DNA of 64,000 nt from M3007 sp044226205 (GTDB lineage: Bacteria; Bacteroidota; Bacteroidia; Chitinophagales; Saprospiraceae). This document shows positions 57,832 through 64,000 of this stretch, one piece after another (position 1 is the stretch's first letter; each line of letters opens with the position of its first letter). The notes beneath the pieces were generated by a model, which saw only the letters and a program-made list of their open reading frames with translations, had not been told where the DNA came from and did no database searches. The stretch is taken from NCBI GenBank assembly GCA_044226205.1, contig JBGAHL010000003.1:1-64000 (forward strand), in the 5' to 3' direction. Made by a program: the position numbers and the translations under genes.

Positions 57832-60105
57832 TCAGTGTTGTACGCTGAGTTTGGCGGCAACGCTGTACTTGCCTCCGCCAACTTCCACAACGTACACGCC
57901 CCTTGGCCACAATGCCGTTGAAATGCTGAACGCACCCGACGGCGATTGCCCTTGCCCGATCTCCTGACCCAGCAGATTGAATGCCCGCCAGCGCACGGCC
58001 TGATTCAGGTCGGTCTGCACGCGCACCATGTCGCCGGCAGGGTTGGGCACTAGCCGCAGGCTAAATGCGGGCGTGTCGGCCTGCTGCGTGCCCACCGAAC
58101 AGGCGACCAGCGTCGTGCGGTACAGCGACAAGCCGCCGCGCTGATTGCCCGAGACGATTTCCAGCACACCGTCGTTGTCGAGATCGGCCAGGGCTGGGTG
58201 ACTGCGATAGCCGTCGTCCACGTTGCCCCAGGTTTCGGAGACGACGCCGAACGCCGTACTGCTGGCTGAAATACCCGAATAGGCTTCCAGTTGGCCGCTT
58301 TGCGTACCCATGACGAGCCGAAGCCCGTCGGGTGTTTGCGCAAAAGTCGGAGTGCTGTGTCCGATCAACTGCCCCGGAAGGCGGGCGTCCAGCAGACCGA
58401 GGTTATTGATTTCGGGCGTGGTGTTGAAGAGCGGCTCGGTAGGGGAACCGTTATTTTTAAAAAAATTCACGTTGCCATTGCGCTCGCCAACCACGACGTC
58501 GGGGCGGTTGTCGTTGTCGAGATCGATAATAGCGGGCGCCGAAGAAATACCGACATCCATATTCACCCACATAGGGTCCGGGTCGCGGATCAATTGCATG
58601 GGGTTGCCGGGCCCTGCGTGGTTGAAGTAGCAAAACAGGCCGCCGGCGTAGGTTCCGACCAGCAAATCCAGGTCGCTGTCGCCGTCGAGGTCGCCGAAAG
58701 TCGGGGAGAAATCATAGTCGTTCGGCGTAAATTCAGACATGCCCAGCCAGTCCGGGTCGACCAGGGTGAATGCCGGCTGGGTGGCGGTCCCCGTGTTTAA
58801 AAAGAGGTACAAACTCGCATTGACGGCATTTCCAGGGCTGTAATAGCCATAATTGCCCACTACGATATCGAGCAATCCGTCCGCATTTACATCCGCCAGG
58901 GCCGGATGGCTGACTGAACCCAGGTCAATCATTTCTCCGACGATGAGGCTTTTAGAAACCAGTTGGAATGCAGTGCCCGGGCCCGGGTCGGTGTCATTGT
59001 AATACCAGACGTTTTTGCGGTCTTCGCCAATCGTCTTGCTGTTGGGGCAGGCGATAAAATCTTTTCGACCGTCGTTGTTCAGGTCTACATAGAAGGAAGC
59101 CGGGAACACCGGCAGGTCCACCGGCGTGCTGTAACTGGGGAAAGCCGTGTCCTGGGCTGTCATCCAGGCCTGGTTAGCAGTGCCGCCGTTGGTAAAGCCG
59201 AGCATGCAGTTGAAAGAAATATTGCCCAAAACCAGGTCTTTGTCGCCGTCGCCATCCTGATCGAACGTAAGAGCCGTGGAGCCCGGGTGCCTTTCGCTGT
59301 CGCGCTCCTGAGCGCCGGAAGGCGGGGTAAAATTCTCGCAGCAGCTCAGCCCGTCGGGACTAAGGCAGGCATGGCAGGCTTCCAGGCCGGTTTCGGTGAA
59401 TTTCCCGTAGCATTTGTCCACCAGAATGAATTTCAAGCTGTCGAGACCATATCCGTTTTCGATAGACATGTTGCGGAGAAAGAACATACTGGTGGTCAAA
59501 GAGGCTTCGAAACACACGATGTCCAGATCGCCGTCGCCATCGACATCGTCGACGGAAGGGTAGTCTGATTTGGCAATAGGCAGGTTGTTCCATTCACCCG
59601 GGATATTGTCCGGGTAGTAAATATAGCTGCTGTTGCAGGAAGAACAATCGGGGTAATAAAAATAGAAGGGGCTGAATTTCAGCACGTTATTTTCATAATA
59701 ACCCTTAAAAACCTGCATTTCCTGCGAACTTGGCTGCAGCGAGGAACAAAAAATATCGGCTGCGCCATCCTGGTTGAAATCACGCAGCAGCACATACTCG
59801 ATCACTGGCGGAAAAAAGCAGGCATAATCCGGGGCGTAGGTGTAATCGGTTTGCCCGGGCGTGCCGTTGTTGATAAAAGTGAGGACCACGTCGCCGGCAC
59901 GGTCGAAGATGACCAGATCCTGAATGCCGTCGTTGTTCAGGTCGGCTTCCGAAAATTGAGGCGTATTGATCCCGCCGGCAAAGGCATAATCAAGTGCCTG
60001 GTTGTTTTGAAAAACCGGGAAATCAAGTCGTTGAAACTGGGAAATTTGTGCTTGAGCAGAAAAACTGCTGAATAGAAAAACGACAAAAAGGATACTGAAT
60101 CGCAT
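57832..60105 (-). CDS. FG-GAP/VCBS repeat protein with T9SS sorting domain
   Basis: 757 residues. Signal peptide MRFSILFVVFLFSSFSAQAQ. The mature region has many FG-GAP/VCBS blades (FSEADLNNDGIQDLVIFD, SDYPSVDDVDGDGDLDIVCF, LTFDQDGDGDKDLVLGNISF, HPALADVNADGLLDIVVGN, SPTFGDLDGDSDLDLLVG, HPALADLDNDGVLEIVSGN), which likely bind calcium and form a beta-propeller. The last ~75 residues are a type A sorting domain (FSLRLVPNPAGDMVRVQTD, FNLLGQEIGQG, LWPRGVYVVEVGGGKYSV). It is therefore a T9SS-secreted cell-surface protein, unlike the two membrane-anchored VCBS proteins at 43.7 and 48.6 kb. Ligand unknown. Convergent with the Nudix gene. Confidence 0.88.
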   Translation of the reverse strand: MRFSILFVVFLFSSFSAQAQISQFQRLDFPVFQNNQALDYAFAGGINTPQFSEADLNNDGIQDLVIFDRAGDVVLTFINNGTPGQTDYTYAPDYACFFPPVIEYVLLRDFNQDGAADIFCSSLQPSSQEMQVFKGYYENNVLKFSPFYFYYPDCSSCNSSYIYYPDNIPGEWNNLPIAKSDYPSVDDVDGDGDLDIVCFEASLTTSMFFLRNMSIENGYGLDSLKFILVDKCYGKFTETGLEACHACLSPDGLSCCENFTPPSGAQERDSERHPGSTALTFDQDGDGDKDLVLGNISFNCMLGFTNGGTANQAWMTAQDTAFPSYSTPVDLPVFPASFYVDLNNDGRKDFIACPNSKTIGEDRKNVWYYNDTDPGPGTAFQLVSKSLIVGEMIDLGSVSHPALADVNADGLLDIVVGNYGYYSPGNAVNASLYLFLNTGTATQPAFTLVDPDWLGMSEFTPNDYDFSPTFGDLDGDSDLDLLVGTYAGGLFCYFNHAGPGNPMQLIRDPDPMWVNMDVGISSAPAIIDLDNDNRPDVVVGERNGNVNFFKNNGSPTEPLFNTTPEINNLGLLDARLPGQLIGHSTPTFAQTPDGLRLVMGTQSGQLEAYSGISASSTAFGVVSETWGNVDDGYRSHPALADLDNDGVLEIVSGNQRGGLSLYRTTLVACSVGTQQADTPAFSLRLVPNPAGDMVRVQTDLNQAVRWRAFNLLGQEIGQGQSPSGAFSISTALWPRGVYVVEVGGGKYSVAAKLSVQH

Positions 60106-60216
60106 GAGTTCGTTTGTTATTTGTCAGGTGATCAGGGCGGTAAAACTACGCCGATTCTGTCCGAAGCCCGCGTAATTGCGGTACAATGGCATTATTTTGA
60201 CTAAAAAATCAGAACC

Positions 60217-60810
60217 ATGATTTATGAATTCAACGGTTTCCGGCCGGTTATCCATGAAAGCGCTTTTATTCATCCGCAGGCTGCCGTCACCGGCAACGTG
60301 GTAATTGGTCGTGACGTGTACGTCGGGCCGGGAGCGGCGATACGGGGCGACTGGGGCGCCATCGTCATTGAGGACGGTTGTAATGTGCAGGAAAATTGTA
60401 CGATACACATGTTTCCGGGCATTACGGTTTTGCTGAAAGAGGCGGCTCACATAGGGCACGGGGCGGTGGTGCACGGCGCCACGGTGGGGCGCAACTGCCT
60501 GGTCGGCATGAATGCCGTGCTCATGGACGAGGTGGAAATCGGTGACGAAAGCATCATCGGGGCGCTCTGTTTTGTCAAAAGCGGTGAAAAAATACCCCCG
60601 CGCAGTCTGGTCGTCGGTAATCCTGGAAAGATCATCCGGGAGGTCAGCGACGACATGCTGAACTGGAAAACGGAAGGCACGCGGCTGTATCAGCAACTTC
60701 CGGCCGAGTGCTACGACAGCCTTCGGCCCTGCGAACCGCTTCGCGTTATGCCGCGAAACCGGCCCGAACAGCCCCGGCATTACCAGATGTGGAAGAAGCA
60801 GGCAAATTGA
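60217..60810 (+). CDS. paaY: Gamma-carbonic-anhydrase-fold hexapeptide protein, PaaY-like
   Basis: 197 residues. Left-handed beta-helix hexapeptide repeats run through ~10-150 (HESAFIHPQAAVTGNVVIGR, YVGPGAAIRGDWGAIVIEDG, AHIGHGAVVHGATVGRNCLV, ALCFVKSGEKIPPRSLVVGNP). Conserved His residues (HMFPG, HIGHGAVVHGA) match the zinc-binding sites of the gamma-class fold. The long C-terminal helix (MPRNRPEQPRHYQMW) is typical of PaaY, a thioesterase of phenylacetate catabolism, rather than of a plain gamma carbonic anhydrase. paaB and paaC are 30 kb away in the window. The name is moderately sure, the exact substrate is not. Confidence 0.8.
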   Translation: MIYEFNGFRPVIHESAFIHPQAAVTGNVVIGRDVYVGPGAAIRGDWGAIVIEDGCNVQENCTIHMFPGITVLLKEAAHIGHGAVVHGATVGRNCLVGMNAVLMDEVEIGDESIIGALCFVKSGEKIPPRSLVVGNPGKIIREVSDDMLNWKTEGTRLYQQLPAECYDSLRPCEPLRVMPRNRPEQPRHYQMWKKQAN

Positions 60811-60868
60811 TGTCACGAAAATTTTAGATTTTTTTTCGTTTTGCTTGCTTCTTCGTCCCGGCAAGAAT

Positions 60869-60876
60869 TATCTTTG
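60869..60876 (+). promoter_or_regulatory. Promoter -7 box of tRNA-Thr
   Basis: TATCTTTG (TAnnTTTG), 26 bases before the tRNA 5' end. Confidence 0.55.
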
Positions 60877-60902
60877 CCGCCGCTTTTAAAGAAAAGCACT
60901 AT

Positions 60903-60977
60903 GCCGGATTAGCTCAGCGGTAGAGCAGCTGATTCGTAATCAGCAGGTCGAGGGTTCAAATCCCTTGTCCGGCTCCA
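60903..60977 (+). tRNA. tRNA-Thr (CGT)
   Basis: Acceptor stem GCCGGAT pairs with GTCCGGC; D-arm AGCTCAGCGGTAGAGCA; anticodon arm CTGAT-TCGTAAT-... with anticodon CGT in the loop; T-arm GGTTCAAATCC. The CCA end is encoded. The gene reads ACG codons. Confidence 0.95.
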
Positions 60978-60982
60978 GATCA

Positions 60983-61071
60983 AAAGTGATGAAGTGATAA
61001 AAAGACGGCTTGCTAAGCATTCTTGAAGAGCCGTTTTCTCTACATTTTATTGCTTCATCACTTTCTTTTTT
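60983..61071 (+). terminator. Terminator after tRNA-Thr
   Basis: AAAGTGATGAAG...ATAAAA (60983-61002) and its complement (61045-61064) form 20-base arms with two mismatches, and an inner ACGGCT/AGCCGT pair lies inside. CTTTTTTT follows. It ends the first tRNA unit before the second begins. Confidence 0.7.
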
Positions 61072-61085
61072 ACACATCAAGTGTA

Positions 61086-61159
61086 CGGGATGTAGCGCAG
61101 CCCGGTAGCGCGCGTCGTTCGGGACGACGAGGTCGCTGGTTCGAATCCAGTCATCCCGA
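61086..61159 (+). tRNA. tRNA-Pro (CGG)
   Basis: Acceptor stem CGGGATG with CATCCCG; D-arm TAGCGCAGCCCGGTAGCGCG; anticodon stem CGTCG/CGACG around TTCGGGA, anticodon CGG; T-arm with GGTTCGAATCC. CCA is not encoded. It reads CCG codons. Confidence 0.95.
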
Positions 61160-61169
61160 CCTAACTGTC

Positions 61170-61208
61170 AAAACGCTGTAAGTCAAAAGCTTACAGCGTT
61201 TTCTGTTT
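61170..61208 (+). terminator. Terminator after tRNA-Pro
   Basis: AAAACGCTGTAAG (61170-61182) pairs perfectly with CTTACAGCGTTTT (61190-61202), with a seven-base loop, then CTGTTTTT. Confidence 0.85.
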
Positions 61209-61214
61209 TTAGCC

Positions 61215-62009
61215 ATGATGACATTTGTCGATACCCACGCCCACCTTTATTCCCACAAATTCGATAACGACCGACCCGACATGGTGCGCCGCGCCATTGC
61301 CGCGGGCGTCACGCGGATGTACCTTCCCAATATCGATTCGGAGTCGATCGACGCCATGCTGACGCTGGAAGCCGAATTCCCCGACAACTGCTTTGCCACC
61401 ATGGGCCTGCACCCCGGCTCCGTGCAACCCGATACCTGGGAGCGCGAACTGGCGACCGTGGAACAATGGCTGGGCAAGCGCAAATGGGCCGGGGTAGGGG
61501 AGACGGGCATCGACCTTTACTGGGATAAAAGCACGCTGGAGATTCAGAAAATTGCCTTCGGCAAACAAATCGAGTGGGCAAAGGACCTGGGGCTGCCCAT
61601 CATCATCCATTCCCGAGAAAGCAACGAAGAATGCCTCGAAATGGTCGGAAATGCTCAGGACGGCCGCCTGCGGGGCATTTTTCACTGTTTTAGCGGCACA
61701 CTGGAACAAGCGCGCCGGATGATCGATCTGGGTTTTATGCTGGGCATCGGCGGTACGCTGACCTATGCCAAATCGGAGTTGCCGGAAGTTTTGCGGCACA
61801 TTCCGCTGGAACACATTGTGCTGGAAACAGACTCGCCCTACCTGCCGCCGGTGCCGCATCGCGGCAAACGCAACGAAAGCGCCTACGTTCGCCTGGTGGC
61901 CGATATGTTGTCGGAAGTAAAAGTGCTACCGCTGGCCGAAATTGCCCGAAAAACGACGGAAAATGCGTGGCGGATGTTCCATCCTGGCCAAATCGCAACG
62001 AAGGGATAA
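61215..62009 (+). CDS. tatD: TatD-family metal-dependent DNase
   Basis: 264 residues with the amidohydrolase-fold signatures in order: FVDTHAHLYSHKF (metal-binding His pair), GLHPGSVQ, GVGETGIDLYWDK (metal Glu), IIIHSRESNEE (His), GIFHCFSGTLEQARR (His), VLETDSPYLPPVPHRGKRNES (Asp). TatD proteins are Mg-dependent DNases/deoxyribonuclease-type hydrolases with roles in DNA fragmentation and repair of oxidised DNA. It starts with two ATG codons (61215 and 61218); both fit. It lies between two tRNA genes and two tRNA-Ser genes on the other strand. Confidence 0.93.
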   Translation: MMTFVDTHAHLYSHKFDNDRPDMVRRAIAAGVTRMYLPNIDSESIDAMLTLEAEFPDNCFATMGLHPGSVQPDTWERELATVEQWLGKRKWAGVGETGIDLYWDKSTLEIQKIAFGKQIEWAKDLGLPIIIHSRESNEECLEMVGNAQDGRLRGIFHCFSGTLEQARRMIDLGFMLGIGGTLTYAKSELPEVLRHIPLEHIVLETDSPYLPPVPHRGKRNESAYVRLVADMLSEVKVLPLAEIARKTTENAWRMFHPGQIATKG

Positions 62010-62119
62010 AAAAGGATTTTACACCCTTTGCGCGCCATATTTTACCACGGAGACGCAAAAGGTTCGCGAATTTCTCAGCGTCTTGGCGGCTCCGCGTTAA
62101 AAATACAAGTGGATATAGC

Positions 62120-62155
62120 CAAAAAAAAGACCCGGTCGGCAAGACCAGGTCTTTG
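62120..62155 (-). terminator. Terminator of the tRNA-Ser unit
   Basis: Minus strand: AAAGACC and GGTCTTT around an inner GGTC/GACC pair, ending in a run of T residues (A-run 62121-62128 on the plus strand). It follows the tRNA-Ser genes directly. The preceding part, 62032-62100, holds a GC-rich phrase (ACCACGGAGACGCAAAAGG ... CGTCTTGGCGGCTCCGCG) of the kind seen as an intergenic repeat. Confidence 0.7.
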
Positions 62156-62160
62156 TTGTG

Positions 62161-62247
62161 CGGAGAGGGAGGGATTCGAACCCCCGGTACCCGCGAAGGT
62201 ACGTCTGATTTCGAATCAGGTGCATTCAACCGCTCTGCCACCTCTCC
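62161..62247 (-). tRNA. tRNA-Ser (CGA)
   Basis: Minus strand, acceptor GGAGAGG with CCTCTCC; D-arm TGGCAGAGCGGTTGAATGCA; anticodon stem CTGAT/ATCAG around TTCGAAA, anticodon CGA; a long variable arm and T-arm GGTTCGAATCC. Class II tRNA of 87 nt. Confidence 0.92.
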
Positions 62248-62275
62248 TTGATTGATTCGAAGGTAATTCTTGTAG

Positions 62276-62363
62276 CGGAGAGACAGGGATTCGAACCCTG
62301 GATACGCTTTTGACGTATACGCACTTTCCAGGCGCGCTCCTTAAACCACTCGGACATCTCTCC
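62276..62363 (-). tRNA. tRNA-Ser (GGA)
   Basis: Minus strand, acceptor GGAGAGA with TCTCTCC; D-arm TGTCCGAGTGGTTTAAGG; anticodon stem CGCGC/GTGCG around CTGGAAA, anticodon GGA; long variable arm (TATACGTCAAAAGCGTATCC) and T-arm GGTTCGAATCC. It is 28 bases from tRNA-Ser(CGA), so both are probably on one transcript. Confidence 0.92.
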
Positions 62364-62483
62364 CTTAATCTTCTCCAAAATAGAAGTATCAAATGCTTTT
62401 CTTCAAAAGCGGGTGCAAAGGTAAAAAGTGCTGTTGCAAAATGCAAGACCGGATTTGAAGAGTTTTTCATGCGCCGCCAATTC

Positions 62484-62491
62484 TATTTTTG
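62484..62491 (+). promoter_or_regulatory. Promoter -7 box of the small membrane protein gene
   Basis: TATTTTTG (TAnnTTTG) ahead of 62520. It argues against starts at 62469 and makes 62496 nearly leaderless. Confidence 0.5.
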
Positions 62492-62519
62492 CAGCATGAT
62501 AAAGGCCCGCACTCCGGCA

Positions 62520-62885
62520 ATGATAAAACTGCGACGGCTGGCAACCGTCCTGCTGCTCACCGGGGCAATACTTGCCATGTTCCCCTTGCCGCTGCCTGCA
62601 TGCCAATGGTGGGCGGAGCAGGCGCAATGGGTTGCGGTCGGTTATTTGGTATGGGGTGTTATCTTTCTGATATTCAATCGTTTCCGGCTAATGTTTGTCT
62701 GCTTCGGATGTAGCGCTGCGATCAGTTTCTTTTACCACGAATCCCGACTGCGATCGACAGAACCCCGACTACACTCCGGGCTTATGGAAAATTCTGCCGA
62801 ATTTGGTGCTATTGGAGAAGGATCGGCTGATTGGCAAATGCATTGCCCTGAAACGGCGCAGCCGACTAAATTTTTGAAAAAATGA
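62520..62885 (+). CDS. Small membrane protein of unknown function
   Basis: 121 residues if started at ATG 62520 (MIKLRRLATVLLLTGAILAM); ATG 62496 is the alternative, giving 129. Three hydrophobic segments: about 6-25, 42-58 and 62-76. A 40-residue hydrophilic tail follows. I do not recognise the family. The stop codon overlaps the start of the DgkA gene (ATGA), so the two are translationally coupled and may share a lipid-linked role. This rests on context only. Confidence 0.6.
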   Translation: MIKLRRLATVLLLTGAILAMFPLPLPACQWWAEQAQWVAVGYLVWGVIFLIFNRFRLMFVCFGCSAAISFFYHESRLRSTEPRLHSGLMENSAEFGAIGEGSADWQMHCPETAQPTKFLKK

Positions 62886-63247
62886 GCATCCAACACCGAA
62901 TCGCAAGTTTTCGCTACGCATTTCAAGGGCTGGGCGATTTATTTCGAAGCCAGGCCAATGCCCGCATACACCTTGCCGCGGTAGCGGTGGTCGTAGCGGC
63001 GGGCCTTTATTTCAAGGTCGAGCCGATGGAATGGGTGGCGCTGACGCTTTGCATGTGCGGCGTTATCGCGATGGAAGCGTTCAATACCGCGATCGAGTAC
63101 CTGACGGATCTGGTGTCGCCCGGTCGGCACCCCCTGGCCGGCAAGGCCAAAGATGTGGCCGCGGCGGCGGTGTTGGTTATGGCTTTCGGGGCGGTGATCG
63201 TGGCGGCAATAATCTTTGGTCCGCGTGTGATTGCCCTCGTATTTTGA
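62882..63247 (+). CDS. dgkA: Diacylglycerol/undecaprenol kinase family protein
   Basis: 121 residues with three membrane helices (about 28-45, 48-65 and 91-118). The family signatures are ALTLCMCGVIAMEAFNTAIE (with the Glu and Asn of the active site) and YLTDLVSPGRHPLAGKAKDV, followed by AAAAVLVMAFGA. Small DgkA proteins phosphorylate diacylglycerol or undecaprenol in the inner membrane, the latter common in organisms without the Gram-negative lipid cycle. Which of the two cannot be read from the sequence. Overlaps the upstream gene by four bases. No strong terminator follows. Confidence 0.9.
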   Translation: MSIQHRIASFRYAFQGLGDLFRSQANARIHLAAVAVVVAAGLYFKVEPMEWVALTLCMCGVIAMEAFNTAIEYLTDLVSPGRHPLAGKAKDVAAAAVLVMAFGAVIVAAIIFGPRVIALVF

Positions 63248-63354
63248 ACAGGAGGCAGGGGGGCGTATTTTAATAGTTTGATAATGAGACGGTTGTAATT
63301 TTTTTTCTTTCTTCGATACCAATAATTTGCCTCCCGGCGTTTTGTTCCGACAAA

Positions 63355-64000
63355 ATGCGAAACCAAATCCTCCTCTTCCTTGTATGTGTCGGGATGAGCC
63401 CTTTCATCCTGTCTGCACAACGAAGCCGGCTCCCTCTTCTATCGCTCCAACCGGCCGACTCCCTGCACCGGGCTCGTTTCTGGACGGCTTTGGGCACAGG
63501 TACCGCAGGATATGCTTTCGCTATGACGGGTTTGTATCAATCCTGGTACGCCGATTACCCTTCTTCCCGTTTTCACTTCTTTCAGGATGGTAAAGAATGG
63601 ATGCAGATGGACAAGATGGGACACTGCCTGATGTCGTATCAGGAAAGCCGCTGGATTTACGGCGGAGCGCGCTGGACGGGCCTTCGGCCGCGCGCTGCTG
63701 CCTGGACCGGCTTCGCCGGGGGGCAGTTGATTCAGACCTCTTTCGAAATTTTTGATGGATATTCATCGCAATGGGGCTTCTCCTGGAGCGATGTGGCGTT
63801 CAATCTTTTGGGCTCGGGCATGTTTGTGAGCCAGGAACTGGGTTGGGGAGAACAAAGAATTACGATGAAAATGAGCGCCTGGCCTGTTCGTTATTCCGAC
63901 GAAAAAATATATGCCGTATCGCCTGCCAACAGCACGGCATCGACCACCCTCGACCAAAGGGCGGATGAACTGTACGGAACCGGCCCTTTCAACCTGTTTT
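63355..64000 (+). CDS. DUF2279-family protein (3' end beyond window)
   Basis: Open from ATG 63355 to the window edge (215 residues so far). A signal peptide (MRNQILLFLVCVGMSPFILS, then AQ) starts it, followed by a hydrophobic stretch LGTGTAGYAFAMTGLYQSWY. The conserved core is DKMGHCLMSYQESRWIYGG, then RWTGLRPRAAAWTGFAGG and EIFDGYSSQWGFSWSDVAFNLLGSG. This matches DUF2279, a family of unknown function related to YfiM lipoproteins. It is not in the same operon as dgkA by visible signals, though 107 bases only separate them. Confidence 0.8.
   Translation, partial: MRNQILLFLVCVGMSPFILSAQRSRLPLLSLQPADSLHRARFWTALGTGTAGYAFAMTGLYQSWYADYPSSRFHFFQDGKEWMQMDKMGHCLMSYQESRWIYGGARWTGLRPRAAAWTGFAGGQLIQTSFEIFDGYSSQWGFSWSDVAFNLLGSGMFVSQELGWGEQRITMKMSAWPVRYSDEKIYAVSPANSTASTTLDQRADELYGTGPFNLF

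Overview
The window looks like chromosomal DNA of a Bacteroidota bacterium, most likely from the Saprospiria/Chitinophagia side of the phylum (inference). The evidence is a gldKLMN type IX secretion/gliding locus with a PorP/SprF protein just upstream, two secreted proteins with type A T9SS sorting tails, Bacteroidota-type promoters with the -7 box TAnnTTTG ahead of many genes, DUF families typical of the phylum (DUF2027-Smr, DUF4199, DUF5723, DUF2279, HU-CCDC81/SPOR), and mqnD of the futalosine menaquinone route. Sequence is moderately GC-rich. No rRNA, CRISPR array or complete mobile element was seen.

Layout. 0-9.8 kb: the tail of an IS4-type transposase at the left edge, a macro-domain protein, a DUF3137 membrane protein, a ParA ATPase with a ribbon-helix-helix partner, an S24 repressor with operator-like palindromes, a cluster of REP-like repeats, a pseudouridine synthase, mqnD, ald and an MscS channel. 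10.0-16.9 kb: the most unusual locus, three co-directional genes that I read as an NTP-dependent biological conflict (immunity-like) operon: an EAD/inactive-STAND protein, a MoxR AAA+ ATPase, and a 1531-residue membrane protein that joins a degenerate vWA-like region to a C-terminal FGE-sulfatase/C-lectin-fold domain. REP-like hairpins lie between the second and third genes and a 165-bp MITE-like inverted repeat lies after the third.

17.5-25.6 kb: a YyaL-type thioredoxin-fold protein, PorP/SprF, then gldK, gldL, gldM and gldN, with hairpin terminators between gldK and gldL and between gldM and gldN. 25.7-43.3 kb: a Smr protein, an HGSNAT-like acyltransferase, an LD-carboxypeptidase, an orphan paaB-paaC pair, outer-membrane and lipoprotein genes, a T9SS cargo protein, an MsbA-like ABC exporter, two small membrane proteins, an alpha/beta hydrolase that lacks its nucleophile serine, a metallophosphatase, and a histidine kinase convergent with a LytTR regulator.

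43.4-52.1 kb: two large paralogous VCBS/ASPIC-UnbV proteins flanking a serine hydrolase, preceded by a leader RNA that ends in a strong terminator. 52.1-64 kb: a UvrD-type helicase fused to an Fe-S nuclease, methylmalonyl-CoA epimerase, an HU-CCDC81/SPOR protein divergent from a NrtR-like Nudix regulator, a T9SS cargo VCBS protein, a PaaY-like protein, tRNAs for Thr, Pro, Ser and Ser, TatD, a small membrane protein with DgkA, and a DUF2279 gene cut by the right edge.

Functionally the window mixes housekeeping genes, cell-envelope and secretion genes, and one accessory conflict locus whose surroundings are enriched in small palindromic repeats.
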